Shown: positions 8,216 to 16,581 of the stretch, one piece after another
Position numbering within the stretch: the first letter of the stretch is position 1
Layout of the letters: the number at the start of each line of letters is the position of its first letter
NCBI GenBank assembly: GCA_027491435.1
Contig: JAOZFG010000004.1
Coordinates: forward strand, 186,001 to 250,000
From: Thermoproteota archaeon
GTDB lineage: Archaea > Korarchaeota > Korarchaeia > Korarchaeales > Korarchaeaceae
Length of the DNA stretch: 64,000 nucleotides
Direction of reading: 5' to 3'
Notes under the pieces: model-generated
The model's database searches: none
Seen by the model: the letters and a program-made list of their open reading frames with translations, nothing else
What the model was told of the DNA's origin: nothing
Program-made: the position numbers and the translations under genes

Positions 8216-9629
8216 TTATCCTCCACTTGGTTCCCTGGGGGGTATCCTGAAGCTCTATGCCCAGGTCCCTTAACCTTCCTCTTATCTCATCCGATAATTC
8301 GTACATTCTCCTCTGCCTTAGCTGGGACCTCACTTCCAACAGAAGCTGTACTAGGGACTTCAGCATCACCGAATCGACGGCCCTCTCAACCCTTATCCCG
8401 AGAACGCTAAGCATTTCGTTGAAGGTTGAAAGGAGGATCCCCTTACCCTGCTCGCTTATCTCCCCTACCTCAGAGACGTAAGCGTTTGTCAACCTGATTA
8501 GCTCGTACAGGTTGGCCAGAGCTTCAGGAGTGTTAAAGTTATCCGCTAGGGACCTAAAGAACCTGTCCCTCAGATCCTTAACCTTATTTAACAGCTCAAC
8601 CTCTGCATTCCCCACTTCGGAGTTGACCTCCAAGTCATAGAGGTTGTCGTAAGCGGTCTTTATCCTCTGATAACTGCTCCTGGCCTGATCGAGGAGTTCC
8701 CACCTGAAGTCCATGGGAGATCTGTAGAAGCTGGAGATCAGGAGGAGCCTCACGGGCTCCGGGCCATATTCCTGGACCACGTCCCTTATCCTTATTATGT
8801 TGCCCAAGGACTTGGACATCTTCTCTCCCTTGATGGTCAGGAGCCCTATGTGAATCCAGTACTTCACGAAGGGCTTAACTCCAGTGTAACTCTCGGCTTG
8901 CGCTATCTCGGCCTCGTGATGTGGGAAGGCAAGCTCTATAGCGCCCCCATGTATGTCGTATTGCTTCCCGAAGTGCTTTATGGTTATGGCCGTGTCCTCT
9001 ATGTGCCACCCCGGCCTCCCATAGCCCCAGGGAGACTCCCAGCCGAACTCGTCCTTTGGTCTCTTCCTCCAGAGGGCGAAGTCGCCGGGGTTCCTCTTGG
9101 TGGGATCCGGCTCTATCCTGTGAACCCTCAGCTCCTCTATCTTCTGCTTGGACAGCTTGCCGTAGTCTGGAAACGTTGTTATATCGAAGTAAACCCCAGT
9201 CTCAGTCTCGTAAGCGTGTCCCTTCTCCAGCAGAACCCTTATCTGGTCCCATATCTCCGGCAGGTAGTCTGAAGCCCTGGCGTACAGGTTCACGCTGGTG
9301 ACGTTAAGAGACTCCATGTCCTCGTAGTAAAAGCTCTCGTACTTCCTGGCCAGCTTCAGCGGGTGCATCCCCTCCTCCTTGGCCCTGTTAATTATCTTAT
9401 CGTCTACATCCGTGATGTTCACCAAGTAGAAGAGCGAGTACCCTGCCCACCTTAGGTACCTGGCCACCGTGTCGAAGAACGTGAATACCCTTCCATGGCC
9501 TATGTGGGAATAGTCGTAGACAGTGGGGCCGCACACGAACATGAAGACCCTCTTACCGTAGAGGGGAACGAACTTCTCAACACGGCCCGTGAGGGTGTTG
9601 TAAACTCTCAGGTCAGCAAAGGCCGTCAC
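8208..9629 (-). CDS. cysS: Cysteinyl-tRNA synthetase
   Basis: This class I synthetase charges tRNA-Cys. The HIGH motif appears as SHIGHGR in the first 50 residues, preceded by CGPTVYD with the first zinc ligand, and the KMSKS loop as EKMSKSLGN near residue 270. The zinc-site stretch GWHIEDTAI...FPHHEAEIAQ is the archaeal form, in which the second Cys of bacterial enzymes is Asp. At 473 residues it is full length. The start is GTG. The 64-base gap to the next gene carries a divergent promoter (ttttaaactta). Confidence 0.95.
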   Translation of the reverse strand: MTAFADLRVYNTLTGRVEKFVPLYGKRVFMFVCGPTVYDYSHIGHGRVFTFFDTVARYLRWAGYSLFYLVNITDVDDKIINRAKEEGMHPLKLARKYESFYYEDMESLNVTSVNLYARASDYLPEIWDQIRVLLEKGHAYETETGVYFDITTFPDYGKLSKQKIEELRVHRIEPDPTKRNPGDFALWRKRPKDEFGWESPWGYGRPGWHIEDTAITIKHFGKQYDIHGGAIELAFPHHEAEIAQAESYTGVKPFVKYWIHIGLLTIKGEKMSKSLGNIIRIRDVVQEYGPEPVRLLLISSFYRSPMDFRWELLDQARSSYQRIKTAYDNLYDLEVNSEVGNAEVELLNKVKDLRDRFFRSLADNFNTPEALANLYELIRLTNAYVSEVGEISEQGKGILLSTFNEMLSVLGIRVERAVDSVMLKSLVQLLLEVRSQLRQRRMYELSDEIRGRLRDLGIELQDTPQGTKWRIIR

Positions 9630-9693
9630 CCATGAGGGTCACCACGAAGGTCCCCCAGATCATCTTTTAAACTTAACCCAGGATCCTAACTCC

Positions 9694-10713
9694 GTGCCAG
9701 ACCTCGCCAAGCTTCTAAAGTACTCCCTGCTGTTAGTGGCCCTGCTGTGGTCTGTAGCCGAGCAGGGAAGGTCTTTGCTGCCAGACTACAGGAGAGCCTA
9801 CGCTAGCCTGGTTCTAACGGCCCTTCTGTCCGCCTACCTATTCTTGGAGGGAGGCCTATCCAAGGTGGAGTTCGGCAAGGTCCTGATAGCCTCTTACTTG
9901 GCGCCCTTAGCCTCAGTCCCTCTAGTGCTGTTAAGGGGCCAACGAGGTCAACGAAAGGAGCAACAAGAGAGCAGCAAGAAGCTAAGCTTACTGGAGTTGG
10001 CCAGTTCATCAAGCCTGATTTTGTGTAAATCAGCCAGGTTGGCCAACGGAATACTGGGGGACCTTGCAGCCGAGCTGTCTGAGACTAGGAGGGTCGTCTT
10101 GGTAGACTGGTTCGGCAATCTAAGGGAGAGGTTCGGGGAGTACAAGCTGGCCCTTCCCAACGAGCTATGGCTATGCGATCCAGGTCACCTGGATGACGCC
10201 TACTTCCTCATGGTCTCCGACTTGATCTCCTTGTTCGTCGATGCTAACCCCTCTCTAGTAGTTCACGTGCTTAAGAACAGGGACTTCGAAATCCTCGAGG
10301 ATGCCAAGGTACCACCCGAGCTTAGGATAATTCTGGAATCCCTGTTCTCGCCGAACTCGATTCCCCTCTTGGAGGCCCTGCCCGAGTCTGCTGGGGTACT
10401 AATAGTAGATGCATCAGGCCTGTCGCCTCAAGCTAAGGAGGTGCTCTCCCTGCTAGTCCTGTTACAATCCGCAGCCTACAGAAAGAGGGACTTCATCCCC
10501 TTAACCCCTTCAATATCGCCCTGGGAGCAGGAGAGGGGCAAGGAGGTCCTTAGATGGCTGGCCAACTCCCTAGAACCTGGAGGTGGAATTATAGCCTCCA
10601 AATTCGTCTTGAAGGAGTACGCAAAGGAGTTCAGTTACGTACTTCAATGTGAGGGCTGTCAAGACGGCCTGAAAGTCGGTCAGTGGTCTTTATGTCCTCA
10701 CGAGAGGGTATAG
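9694..10713 (+). CDS. Unknown membrane-anchored protein, HerA-like and degenerate
   Basis: The N-terminal 85 residues contain three hydrophobic segments. The rest (about 95-339) is soluble. I do not recognise the family with confidence. Two pieces recall HerA/VirB4-type ATPases: VVLVDWFGNLRE resembles the strand after Walker A in HerA, and VLIVDASGLSPQAKEVLSLLVLLQS resembles its DLSGL segment. No Walker A P-loop (GxxxxGKT) is present, so ATP hydrolysis is unlikely. The C-terminus has a CxxC (CEGC) and one more Cys. A GTG start lies about 25 bases after an AT-rich ttttaaactta, suggesting a leaderless transcript. Confidence 0.55.
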   Translation: MPDLAKLLKYSLLLVALLWSVAEQGRSLLPDYRRAYASLVLTALLSAYLFLEGGLSKVEFGKVLIASYLAPLASVPLVLLRGQRGQRKEQQESSKKLSLLELASSSSLILCKSARLANGILGDLAAELSETRRVVLVDWFGNLRERFGEYKLALPNELWLCDPGHLDDAYFLMVSDLISLFVDANPSLVVHVLKNRDFEILEDAKVPPELRIILESLFSPNSIPLLEALPESAGVLIVDASGLSPQAKEVLSLLVLLQSAAYRKRDFIPLTPSISPWEQERGKEVLRWLANSLEPGGGIIASKFVLKEYAKEFSYVLQCEGCQDGLKVGQWSLCPHERV

Positions 10714-11820
10714 GAGAGAAGCCAACCAGAGCATCGGATAATAGGGGCCCCTCCTGACCGCTATGACGTCCTCTACAACCTTCTCTGGGATGACGCCTAT
10801 CACCTTGTTAAGCAAGCCCGACTTCATCAGGAAGTCGGCGGCCCTCCTATAAGTGAGCCCCAGCCTAACCTGAGGCTCTATGTACTCCTTGACCAGCTCT
10901 GTATAAGAGAGCTCAGGCTCGTCGCTCTCCAAGGACCTTGACAGGAGTATTGAAGCCAAAATCCCGTTGTGCATACCCCCTCCGTTAACGGGAATTACCA
11001 TGTTGGCTGAATCTCCAACTAGGAACACTCCCTTAGAGGCCACCGGGACTACCCTGCCGGAGACTGGCACGTACCTGCCAAAAACCCTAGTTTTAGCGCC
11101 CACACCCAAAAAAGACAGGAACTTCCTTAGGTAGGGGGTTGCGTCGCCCTTCCAATAGGTGAGCCTGACTCCGACCCCGACGTTAGCCCTCCCATCCCCC
11201 CTGGGGATGACCCAGGCGTAAGTCCCCGGTGAGAACTCCTCAGAAATGTAGAGGGTCATCTCCTCAGGGTTTTCCAGGGGTAAGCTCATCTCCAGGGGAA
11301 AAGCTATTGCTAGGTCGTCCTTGGATCCGTTAAACCGAATTCCGAAGCTTTTTGCCACGGCGCTGCCGTAGCCATCGGCGCCCACGACGTACCTTGCCTC
11401 ATGAGTTCCCTTGACGGTGACGACCTTCAGGGAGCCCCCAACGTTCTTCACACCCGTGACAGGGGCGGAAGTCAGCACCGAGGCGCCGTGCTCTTCAGCC
11501 TTAACGACAAGATCCCTGATCATCCCCCTTCTATCCACCGAGTAACCTTCATATTCGGCTGAGAACTTCCTGCCTGCCACCACCATGGAAACCCTCTTCA
11601 GGTCGTGAACCACGCGCTCTCTGAAAGCCTTCATGTAGGGTTCTCCTATCCAGTCAGGGAGCCCGAGCGACCTCTTGTCAGGCAGGTATTCACCGCATAT
11701 AACTCTGTGGGCTACTCTAGGATCCCTCTCCAGTAATAAGACCTTGTAACCGGCCAGCGAAAGAAAGTAGGCTGAGGAGGCCCCTGAAGGGCCAGCGCCC
11801 ACCACCACTACGTCGTACAT
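10690..11820 (-). CDS. Geranylgeranyl reductase family flavoprotein
   Basis: This 376-residue FAD enzyme starts with the dinucleotide-binding motif VVVGAGPSGASSAYFLS. It has the family signatures YAWVIPRGDGRANVGVGV (near residue 200) and GDSANMVIPVNGGGMHNGI (near residue 275). Archaeal members saturate the geranylgeranyl chains of membrane ether lipids or quinones. Its start codon overlaps the stop codon of the upstream tetraether synthase gene (TGATG), so both are made from one mRNA. That pairing supports a role in membrane lipid saturation. Confidence 0.85.
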   Translation of the reverse strand: MYDVVVVGAGPSGASSAYFLSLAGYKVLLLERDPRVAHRVICGEYLPDKRSLGLPDWIGEPYMKAFRERVVHDLKRVSMVVAGRKFSAEYEGYSVDRRGMIRDLVVKAEEHGASVLTSAPVTGVKNVGGSLKVVTVKGTHEARYVVGADGYGSAVAKSFGIRFNGSKDDLAIAFPLEMSLPLENPEEMTLYISEEFSPGTYAWVIPRGDGRANVGVGVRLTYWKGDATPYLRKFLSFLGVGAKTRVFGRYVPVSGRVVPVASKGVFLVGDSANMVIPVNGGGMHNGILASILLSRSLESDEPELSYTELVKEYIEPQVRLGLTYRRAADFLMKSGLLNKVIGVIPEKVVEDVIAVRRGPYYPMLWLASLLYPLVRT

Positions 11821-13574
11821 CAGGAAACTAGGACCTCCTGCTCCCTGACTATCCTAGGCAGCCTCCTAAACCTGTGGAAGAACGGCTTGTAAGTCTTGAC
11901 GTACAACTCGGTGTTCTCAAGCTCCACTATGTTCCTCTTGTACTTGACCTCATCTCCCACCTTGCCCTTACCGTATATGAACTCGAACTCCTCGAAGCTC
12001 TTAGAGTACTCCTTGATTATCTTGTCCCTGTAGAGGTCCGGCATAACGTTGTAGGTGCAGAACGGTATTATCCTGCCATCCGGGCTTAGGTAATGTATGT
12101 TGCACCTCATCACCCTCTGTACGTCGTAGTTGTAGAGATCCATGAAGTGCATCATGCCCAGGAACAGCGACTTGTAGTGGAACTCGCCTAAGGCGCTGTA
12201 ATCACCCCTCTTCAGGAATATCTTAATCATTAAAGCCTTGAAGTTGACTCCTTCAGGCTGCCTGTCCTTGTAAATGTATTTGCCTAGGTTCCTGATGACG
12301 CTCATCAGCACTAAGTGCTTTCTCTTGCCCTTCTTGAGCTCCGCCGCCTTCTCCTTTAGGAACTCATAGAAGCCGTCAACGTCGACGAAGTCCGTTATTG
12401 GAACGAACCTCTTCACCCTCCTTTCACTGCCAGCTCCCTCAAATTCGGGGAACACGTAGGTGGCAGCTCCGCAGGCTGGGTGATTGCCCATGTAAAGCCT
12501 GGGCTTTCCGGTAAGCGCCTCTATGAACTCGGTGATGGCCGTGGTGAACGGCACAGGGTACCAAGCCTCCCTGTATATCTCCCCGTTGGTCTGCTCCTCA
12601 ATTCTCTTTATGACATCTGGTATCGTTATCCTGTACTTTTCCCTCTCCTTTCTGGGCATCTGCCCCGTCAGTGATACGGGCTGGAAGTTGACCCCCCTTA
12701 TGACGTCTATGTTCAGCGCGGCGAACCTTATTATGTCGCCGACCTCGTGATCGTTAATCCCCTTTATAACGGTGGGCACCAGCACTATGCTAGTCATTCC
12801 AGCCCTCCTGGCCTCTTCAAGTATGTAAGGTATCTCCCAGTGGTTCTTGGGATTGGTTTCAGGGGTTACCCCGTCGAAGCTCATGTAGATGGTGTTAACT
12901 CCGGCCTCTCTCAACTTCCTTAGGAGTCCAGGTTTTCTCATGAAGGTTATGCCGTGCGTGTTTAACTGTATGTGGGTGACCCCCTTCCTCTTGAGCAACT
13001 TCACTATGTCAATGAGGTCATCCCTTAAGGTAGGCTCCCCACCCGTTATCTGCACAGCGTTTCCGTGGGCAGGCCTCTCGTTAATCAGGGAGTCGATCAT
13101 CTTCTCTATCTGCTCTAAAGTGGGTTCGTAAACGTAACCAGCTTTTTCAGCGTAAAAGAAGCAGTACCAACAGCTTAAATCACACCTGTTAGTCACGACC
13201 AAGTTGGCCAAGGCGGTGGCGTCAAGGTGAGCGTTACAAATTCCACAGGAAAACGGACAGGGAGCCGTTAGCTTGACATGTGGATTCTCCAGCCCCCTCC
13301 CAGGGGCTTCGAACTTGAGGGCTCTCTTAAAGAGCTCAGCGTCTCCCCAGTAGAGCTCCTCATACTCCCCGTGCTCGGGACAAACCTTCCTTATGTAGAC
13401 CTTTCCATCCCTCTCGAATATGACGGCCGGCAACAGCCTGTAGCACTCAGGACACACAGAGGAAGTGTACCTGATTAGCTTCTCTCCCTCTCTAAGATCA
13501 GGCTTAGGACCGCCTATTGCTATTTTCCTGCCCTCGACCTCAATGAATTTAGGCGGCGCTATTTCTATTACCAT
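11820..13574 (-). CDS. tes: Radical SAM tetraether lipid synthase (Tes-like)
   Basis: The protein (584 residues from this start) matches the archaeal radical SAM family that joins two archaeol chains into tetraether (GDGT) lipids. It has an N-terminal Cys-rich module (SVCPEC...KVCPEH), a second Cys group (APCPFSCGICNAH) and the radical SAM core CDLSCWYCFFYAEKAG. Further cysteines downstream could hold auxiliary clusters. An in-frame ATG lies ten codons further upstream at 13604. However, a TATA box (ttaaaatat, 13606-13615) sits immediately before it, so transcription should begin near 13584 and the ATG at 13574 is the better start. It is co-transcribed with the geranylgeranyl-reductase-like gene. 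Confidence 0.82.
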   Translation of the reverse strand: MVIEIAPPKFIEVEGRKIAIGGPKPDLREGEKLIRYTSSVCPECYRLLPAVIFERDGKVYIRKVCPEHGEYEELYWGDAELFKRALKFEAPGRGLENPHVKLTAPCPFSCGICNAHLDATALANLVVTNRCDLSCWYCFFYAEKAGYVYEPTLEQIEKMIDSLINERPAHGNAVQITGGEPTLRDDLIDIVKLLKRKGVTHIQLNTHGITFMRKPGLLRKLREAGVNTIYMSFDGVTPETNPKNHWEIPYILEEARRAGMTSIVLVPTVIKGINDHEVGDIIRFAALNIDVIRGVNFQPVSLTGQMPRKEREKYRITIPDVIKRIEEQTNGEIYREAWYPVPFTTAITEFIEALTGKPRLYMGNHPACGAATYVFPEFEGAGSERRVKRFVPITDFVDVDGFYEFLKEKAAELKKGKRKHLVLMSVIRNLGKYIYKDRQPEGVNFKALMIKIFLKRGDYSALGEFHYKSLFLGMMHFMDLYNYDVQRVMRCNIHYLSPDGRIIPFCTYNVMPDLYRDKIIKEYSKSFEEFEFIYGKGKVGDEVKYKRNIVELENTELYVKTYKPFFHRFRRLPRIVREQEVLVS

Positions 13575-13605
13575 TTCTGAAACACCCAGTTGATACCCCT
13601 CCATT

Positions 13606-13615
13606 CATATTTTAA
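13606..13615 (-). promoter_or_regulatory. TATA box of the tetraether lipid operon
   Basis: The minus-strand sequence ttaaaatatg lies 32-41 bases before the ATG at 13574. With the usual archaeal distance of about 26 bases, the transcript begins near 13584, giving a leader of roughly ten bases and excluding the upstream ATG at 13604. Confidence 0.45.
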
Positions 13616-13644
13616 GGTAACCCACCGGAGGAATTAGCTAGAAG

Positions 13645-14244
13645 ATGAATTCAGATAACGTCGTATCCAGATTAAAGAGGAATGTGATAGCTAGTTTAAC
13701 AGAAACATTGGGAATAGATCAGGATAATCTCTCAAATTATTTTATTAATTGTGAGTTTTCTTCAACAGTTAATTATAAATCATTCCTGGAGAAGCTGTGT
13801 GATATATTAAATTATCTAGAGTTATATGGATTTCATAGTCGGGAGAGCGTGCTAGAGAGCCTCAGGAAAGTTAGGGAACTGGCTAGGCTTGCACCTAGGA
13901 AGTTGAGGGACGTTGTGTCCTTGGTAGCCGTCTACTTGTGCTCATCAGAAGCCCTGAGTGAGACGCTGGAGTGGGCCGAGGATAATGAACCCTTCGTCAG
14001 GGCCTTGGCCGCCAAGTGCTTAGTAAAGCTATTCGCTGAGGGAGTTGTCTCCTTCGAGGTGCTTGAGAGGATATCTAGAGACCCCTCGCCCCTGGTGAGG
14101 GAGCACCTCATCACTTCCCTGGGCTCCACTAGAGGCGAGGGAAAAAGGGAGGCCTTGACCATCCTGAAGTCCATGCTAGCTAGGGAGAGAAGAGCGTCCC
14201 TCAGAACGAAGATAATGGAGTCAATGGCCAGGCTCCTGGAGTAA
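13645..14244 (+). CDS. HEAT-repeat-like helical protein
   Basis: The 199-residue protein is all-helical, and its second half contains paired helices of HEAT type (EPFVRALAAKCLVKLFAE and SPLVREHLITSLGS). Such proteins are binding scaffolds, and no partner is evident here. The first 60 codons are clearly more AT-rich than the rest and than neighbouring genes. The AT-rich part encodes a different, less repetitive N-terminal region. The gene is divergent from the tetraether lipid operon. Confidence 0.65.
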   Translation: MNSDNVVSRLKRNVIASLTETLGIDQDNLSNYFINCEFSSTVNYKSFLEKLCDILNYLELYGFHSRESVLESLRKVRELARLAPRKLRDVVSLVAVYLCSSEALSETLEWAEDNEPFVRALAAKCLVKLFAEGVVSFEVLERISRDPSPLVREHLITSLGSTRGEGKREALTILKSMLARERRASLRTKIMESMARLLE

Positions 14245-14287
14245 GAAAAGAAATTAATTATCGCCCCCGAGTACTATGGGTGTTAAC

Positions 14288-14956
14288 ATGAAGGTCGTGT
14301 ATCTGGGTCACTCTGCCTTCCTCTTGGAGGGGAGCAGGAGGGTGTTGATAGACCCCTGGATCGAAGGGAATCCTCAGGCTCCCATATCCCTGAATGAGTG
14401 TAAAGGAGCCGACGTCTACGTCATAACTCACGCACATGGAGACCATGGCCTTGAAGACGCAATAAAACTCGCTAAGAGGCATGGTGGGGTCATAGTGGGG
14501 ATATACGAGATAGCGAACGAAGCTGCCTCAAAGGGAGTTAAGGAGACTGTGGGGGCCAACATAGGAGGGTTCTTTGAGGTTAACGGTGTGAGAATAGCCC
14601 TGACTACTGCCGTCCACAGCAGCCCAATAGGGGCACCAACTGGAGCGGTGGTAGAGCTGGATGGTAAGAGAGTATACCACGCTGGGGACACGGGAGTCTT
14701 CTACGACATGAAGCTAATAGGAGAACTTTACTCGCCTGACTTGGCCCTTCTGCCCATAGGGGGACACTTCGTAATGGGACCTCTTGAGGCAGCCAAGGCG
14801 ATAGAGCTGCTAGGGGTGAAGAAGGTAATTCCGATGCACTACCAGACCTTCCCAGTGCTGAAGGGGAAGCCCGAGGAACTGGTCAACTTGTTGAAGGAAA
14901 AGGGTCTGGACGTCGAGGTCATAGCGCTAAGGCCGGGAGAGAGCTATGAGCTCTGA
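14288..14956 (+). CDS. UlaG-like metal-dependent hydrolase (UPF0173 family)
   Basis: This beta-lactamase-fold protein has the full metal motif THAHGDHG near residue 50, a later VHSSP His, YHAGDTG with the bridging Asp near residue 138, and PMHYQTFP near the C-terminus. The length of 222 residues is typical of UPF0173. The start chosen is the second ATG, giving MKVVYLGHSAFLL, the normal N-terminus; an ATG four codons upstream is possible. The gene overlaps the AdoMetDC-like gene by 11 bases. The substrate of the family is unknown. Confidence 0.85.
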   Translation: MKVVYLGHSAFLLEGSRRVLIDPWIEGNPQAPISLNECKGADVYVITHAHGDHGLEDAIKLAKRHGGVIVGIYEIANEAASKGVKETVGANIGGFFEVNGVRIALTTAVHSSPIGAPTGAVVELDGKRVYHAGDTGVFYDMKLIGELYSPDLALLPIGGHFVMGPLEAAKAIELLGVKKVIPMHYQTFPVLKGKPEELVNLLKEKGLDVEVIALRPGESYEL

Positions 14957-15311
14957 AGTCAAAGTGAGGGAGACGCAGATAATAGCTGAGCTCTACGACG
15001 TGGAGAACTACCAGGTGTTGGACGACCCAGAACTTATGAAAGAAACGTTAAGAAAGCTGGCCGACACGGTGGGGGAGAAAGAGGTTCACGTACACGTCCA
15101 CGAATTCGAGCCCTACGGAGTGAGCGGTTTCCTTATGCTGAAAGATGGCTACGTGGCCATTCACACCTGGCCCGAGCATAGGTACGCTACCATGAACGTC
15201 GTAGGCTTTAAGGAGAGCTGGGCTTGGCAGGTCTATAAGAAGGCAGTCGTCCTGTTCAAACCTGGTAAACAGAACGCAATTGAAGTGAAGAGCGGACTTG
15301 AGACCACGTGA
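14946..15311 (+). CDS. AdoMet-decarboxylase (SpeH) homologue lacking the pyruvoyl serine
   Basis: At 121 residues this has the length and fold signature of class 1 S-adenosylmethionine decarboxylases, including PYGVSGFLML and IHTWPE. In active enzymes the preceding residues are ESHxS, where self-cleavage makes the pyruvoyl cofactor from the Ser. Here the aligned stretch is KDGYVAIHTWPE, so the Ser position is Gly68. The later proton-donor Cys (VDVFTCG in relatives) is replaced by MNVVGFK. It should not be able to process or decarboxylate by the known mechanism. It could be a regulatory subunit of a true decarboxylase elsewhere, or have another role. It is coupled to the UPF0173 gene upstream. 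Confidence 0.8.
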   Translation: MSSEVKVRETQIIAELYDVENYQVLDDPELMKETLRKLADTVGEKEVHVHVHEFEPYGVSGFLMLKDGYVAIHTWPEHRYATMNVVGFKESWAWQVYKKAVVLFKPGKQNAIEVKSGLETT

Positions 15312-16581
15312 CCTCCCTGACAACCTTCCCTACTAGGTAGTTGCCCTTCACCTCCTCTATTTTGACAATGTAGGGCCTTCCTAGGTCCACCTTCCCCTTC
15401 AGAGCAACTGGTTTGTAGTTCTGAGTCCTGCCCTGGAATCCCTTAGGCCCCTTTTCGGTGACCACTGCCAAGACCTCCTCCCCCAAATACCTCCTATTCC
15501 TCTTCAGTTTAATCTCGTTAACCAGCTCCATGAGGATTTTAGCTCTCTCTTTTTTAACCCTCTCAGGAAGCTGCTCCATCTTAGAGGCTGGAGTTTTGGG
15601 CCTAGCACCGAATTTACTTATGTTGACTACGTCAGGCTCACTCAGCCTTATTACCTCCAAGGTCCTCTGGAAGTCTTCCTCAGTCTCTGTAGGAAAGCCA
15701 ACTATGACGTCCGTGGAGATCGTAGCCTCAGGGTTCCACGACCTTATTTCCTTGACCAGGTTTAAGAAGTCCTCGGAGGTGTACTTCCTCCCCATAATCT
15801 TGAGTACCCTGTTGGAACCGCTCTGAACTGGTAAATGGAAGAAATCATACACCTTATCGCTCTCATAAGACCGTAAGAGCTCGTGTAGGATTTGTAATGC
15901 CGAGTCGGGAGTCATCATTCCGACCCTAACTCTGAAGTCCCCTGGAATCTTGGAGATCTGGCCGAGTAAGTCGGCCAGGTTAGTCCCCATATCCCAGCCG
16001 TAGACCCCTGTGTCCTGGGCCGTTAGCCATATCTCCACCTTACCTTGGCCAACTAGCTCCTTGACAGCCCTGATTACGCTATCAAGGGGAAAGCTCCTTA
16101 GCCTTCCCCTGGCCAGCCTAGTTATGCAATAAGTGCAGGTTCCCAGGCATCCCTCAGCTATGGGGACTATGCCTATGACGTCCGAAACTTCGGACTGAGC
16201 CGGCTTTGCCTTGTCCACGTACTCATCCCTTAGAAACTCTGCAGTTCCCCCACTCAGAACCATCTGGACAGCATCTACTATCCTGTTCACTGCCCTGGGA
16301 GCTACCAAGGCTCTAGAGAAGGGCCTCAGCCTCTCGGGTTGGGACTTGGCCATGCACCCGGCAGCTATCAAGGGGGCCTTCTCGGATAGGTACCTGGCCC
16401 TATTTATCATCTTGTGCTCGGTGGGCGTTTTCACGTTGCAAGTATTCAGTATTATGACGTCAGCCTCCTCAGGGCTGTTCACCCTTGATAGGCCGGCCTC
16501 CTCCAACAGCTTTATCATTATGAAAGAATCAGCCCTGTTCATCGAGCAGCCGTAAGTCTCTATATAAAACTTGGTCCTTAT
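15256..16581 (-). CDS. tRNA methylthiotransferase, CDKAL1/e-MtaB type
   Basis: This radical SAM enzyme adds a methylthio group to t6A37 of tRNA. It has the UPF0004 domain (TYGCSMNRAD, NTCNVKTPTEHK, AAGCMAKSQP), the radical SAM core CLGTCTYCITRLARGRLRS, and a C-terminal TRAM domain. The first ATG in frame (16542) lies after the conserved TYGC cysteine that binds the first iron-sulfur cluster, so the protein must start earlier. Upstream the frame contains no ATG, GTG or TTG before a stop. The best candidate is an ATA at 16581 that overlaps the stop of the DUF211 gene as ATAA and follows GGAGG by seven bases. That gives 441 residues. The 3' end overlaps the AdoMetDC-like gene by 56 bases. Confidence 0.8.
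   Translation of the reverse strand: MRTKFYIETYGCSMNRADSFIMIKLLEEAGLSRVNSPEEADVIILNTCNVKTPTEHKMINRARYLSEKAPLIAAGCMAKSQPERLRPFSRALVAPRAVNRIVDAVQMVLSGGTAEFLRDEYVDKAKPAQSEVSDVIGIVPIAEGCLGTCTYCITRLARGRLRSFPLDSVIRAVKELVGQGKVEIWLTAQDTGVYGWDMGTNLADLLGQISKIPGDFRVRVGMMTPDSALQILHELLRSYESDKVYDFFHLPVQSGSNRVLKIMGRKYTSEDFLNLVKEIRSWNPEATISTDVIVGFPTETEEDFQRTLEVIRLSEPDVVNISKFGARPKTPASKMEQLPERVKKERAKILMELVNEIKLKRNRRYLGEEVLAVVTEKGPKGFQGRTQNYKPVALKGKVDLGRPYIVKIEEVKGNYLVGKVVREVTWSQVRSSLQLRSVYQV

Noticed and set aside
13575..13604. Upstream start of the tetraether synthase gene at 13604
   Set aside because: The TATA box lies directly before this ATG, so transcription would begin downstream of it.
15256..16542. 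Methylthiotransferase starting at the first in-frame ATG
   Set aside because: It would remove the conserved TYGC cysteine needed for the first iron-sulfur cluster, so the start must be further upstream.
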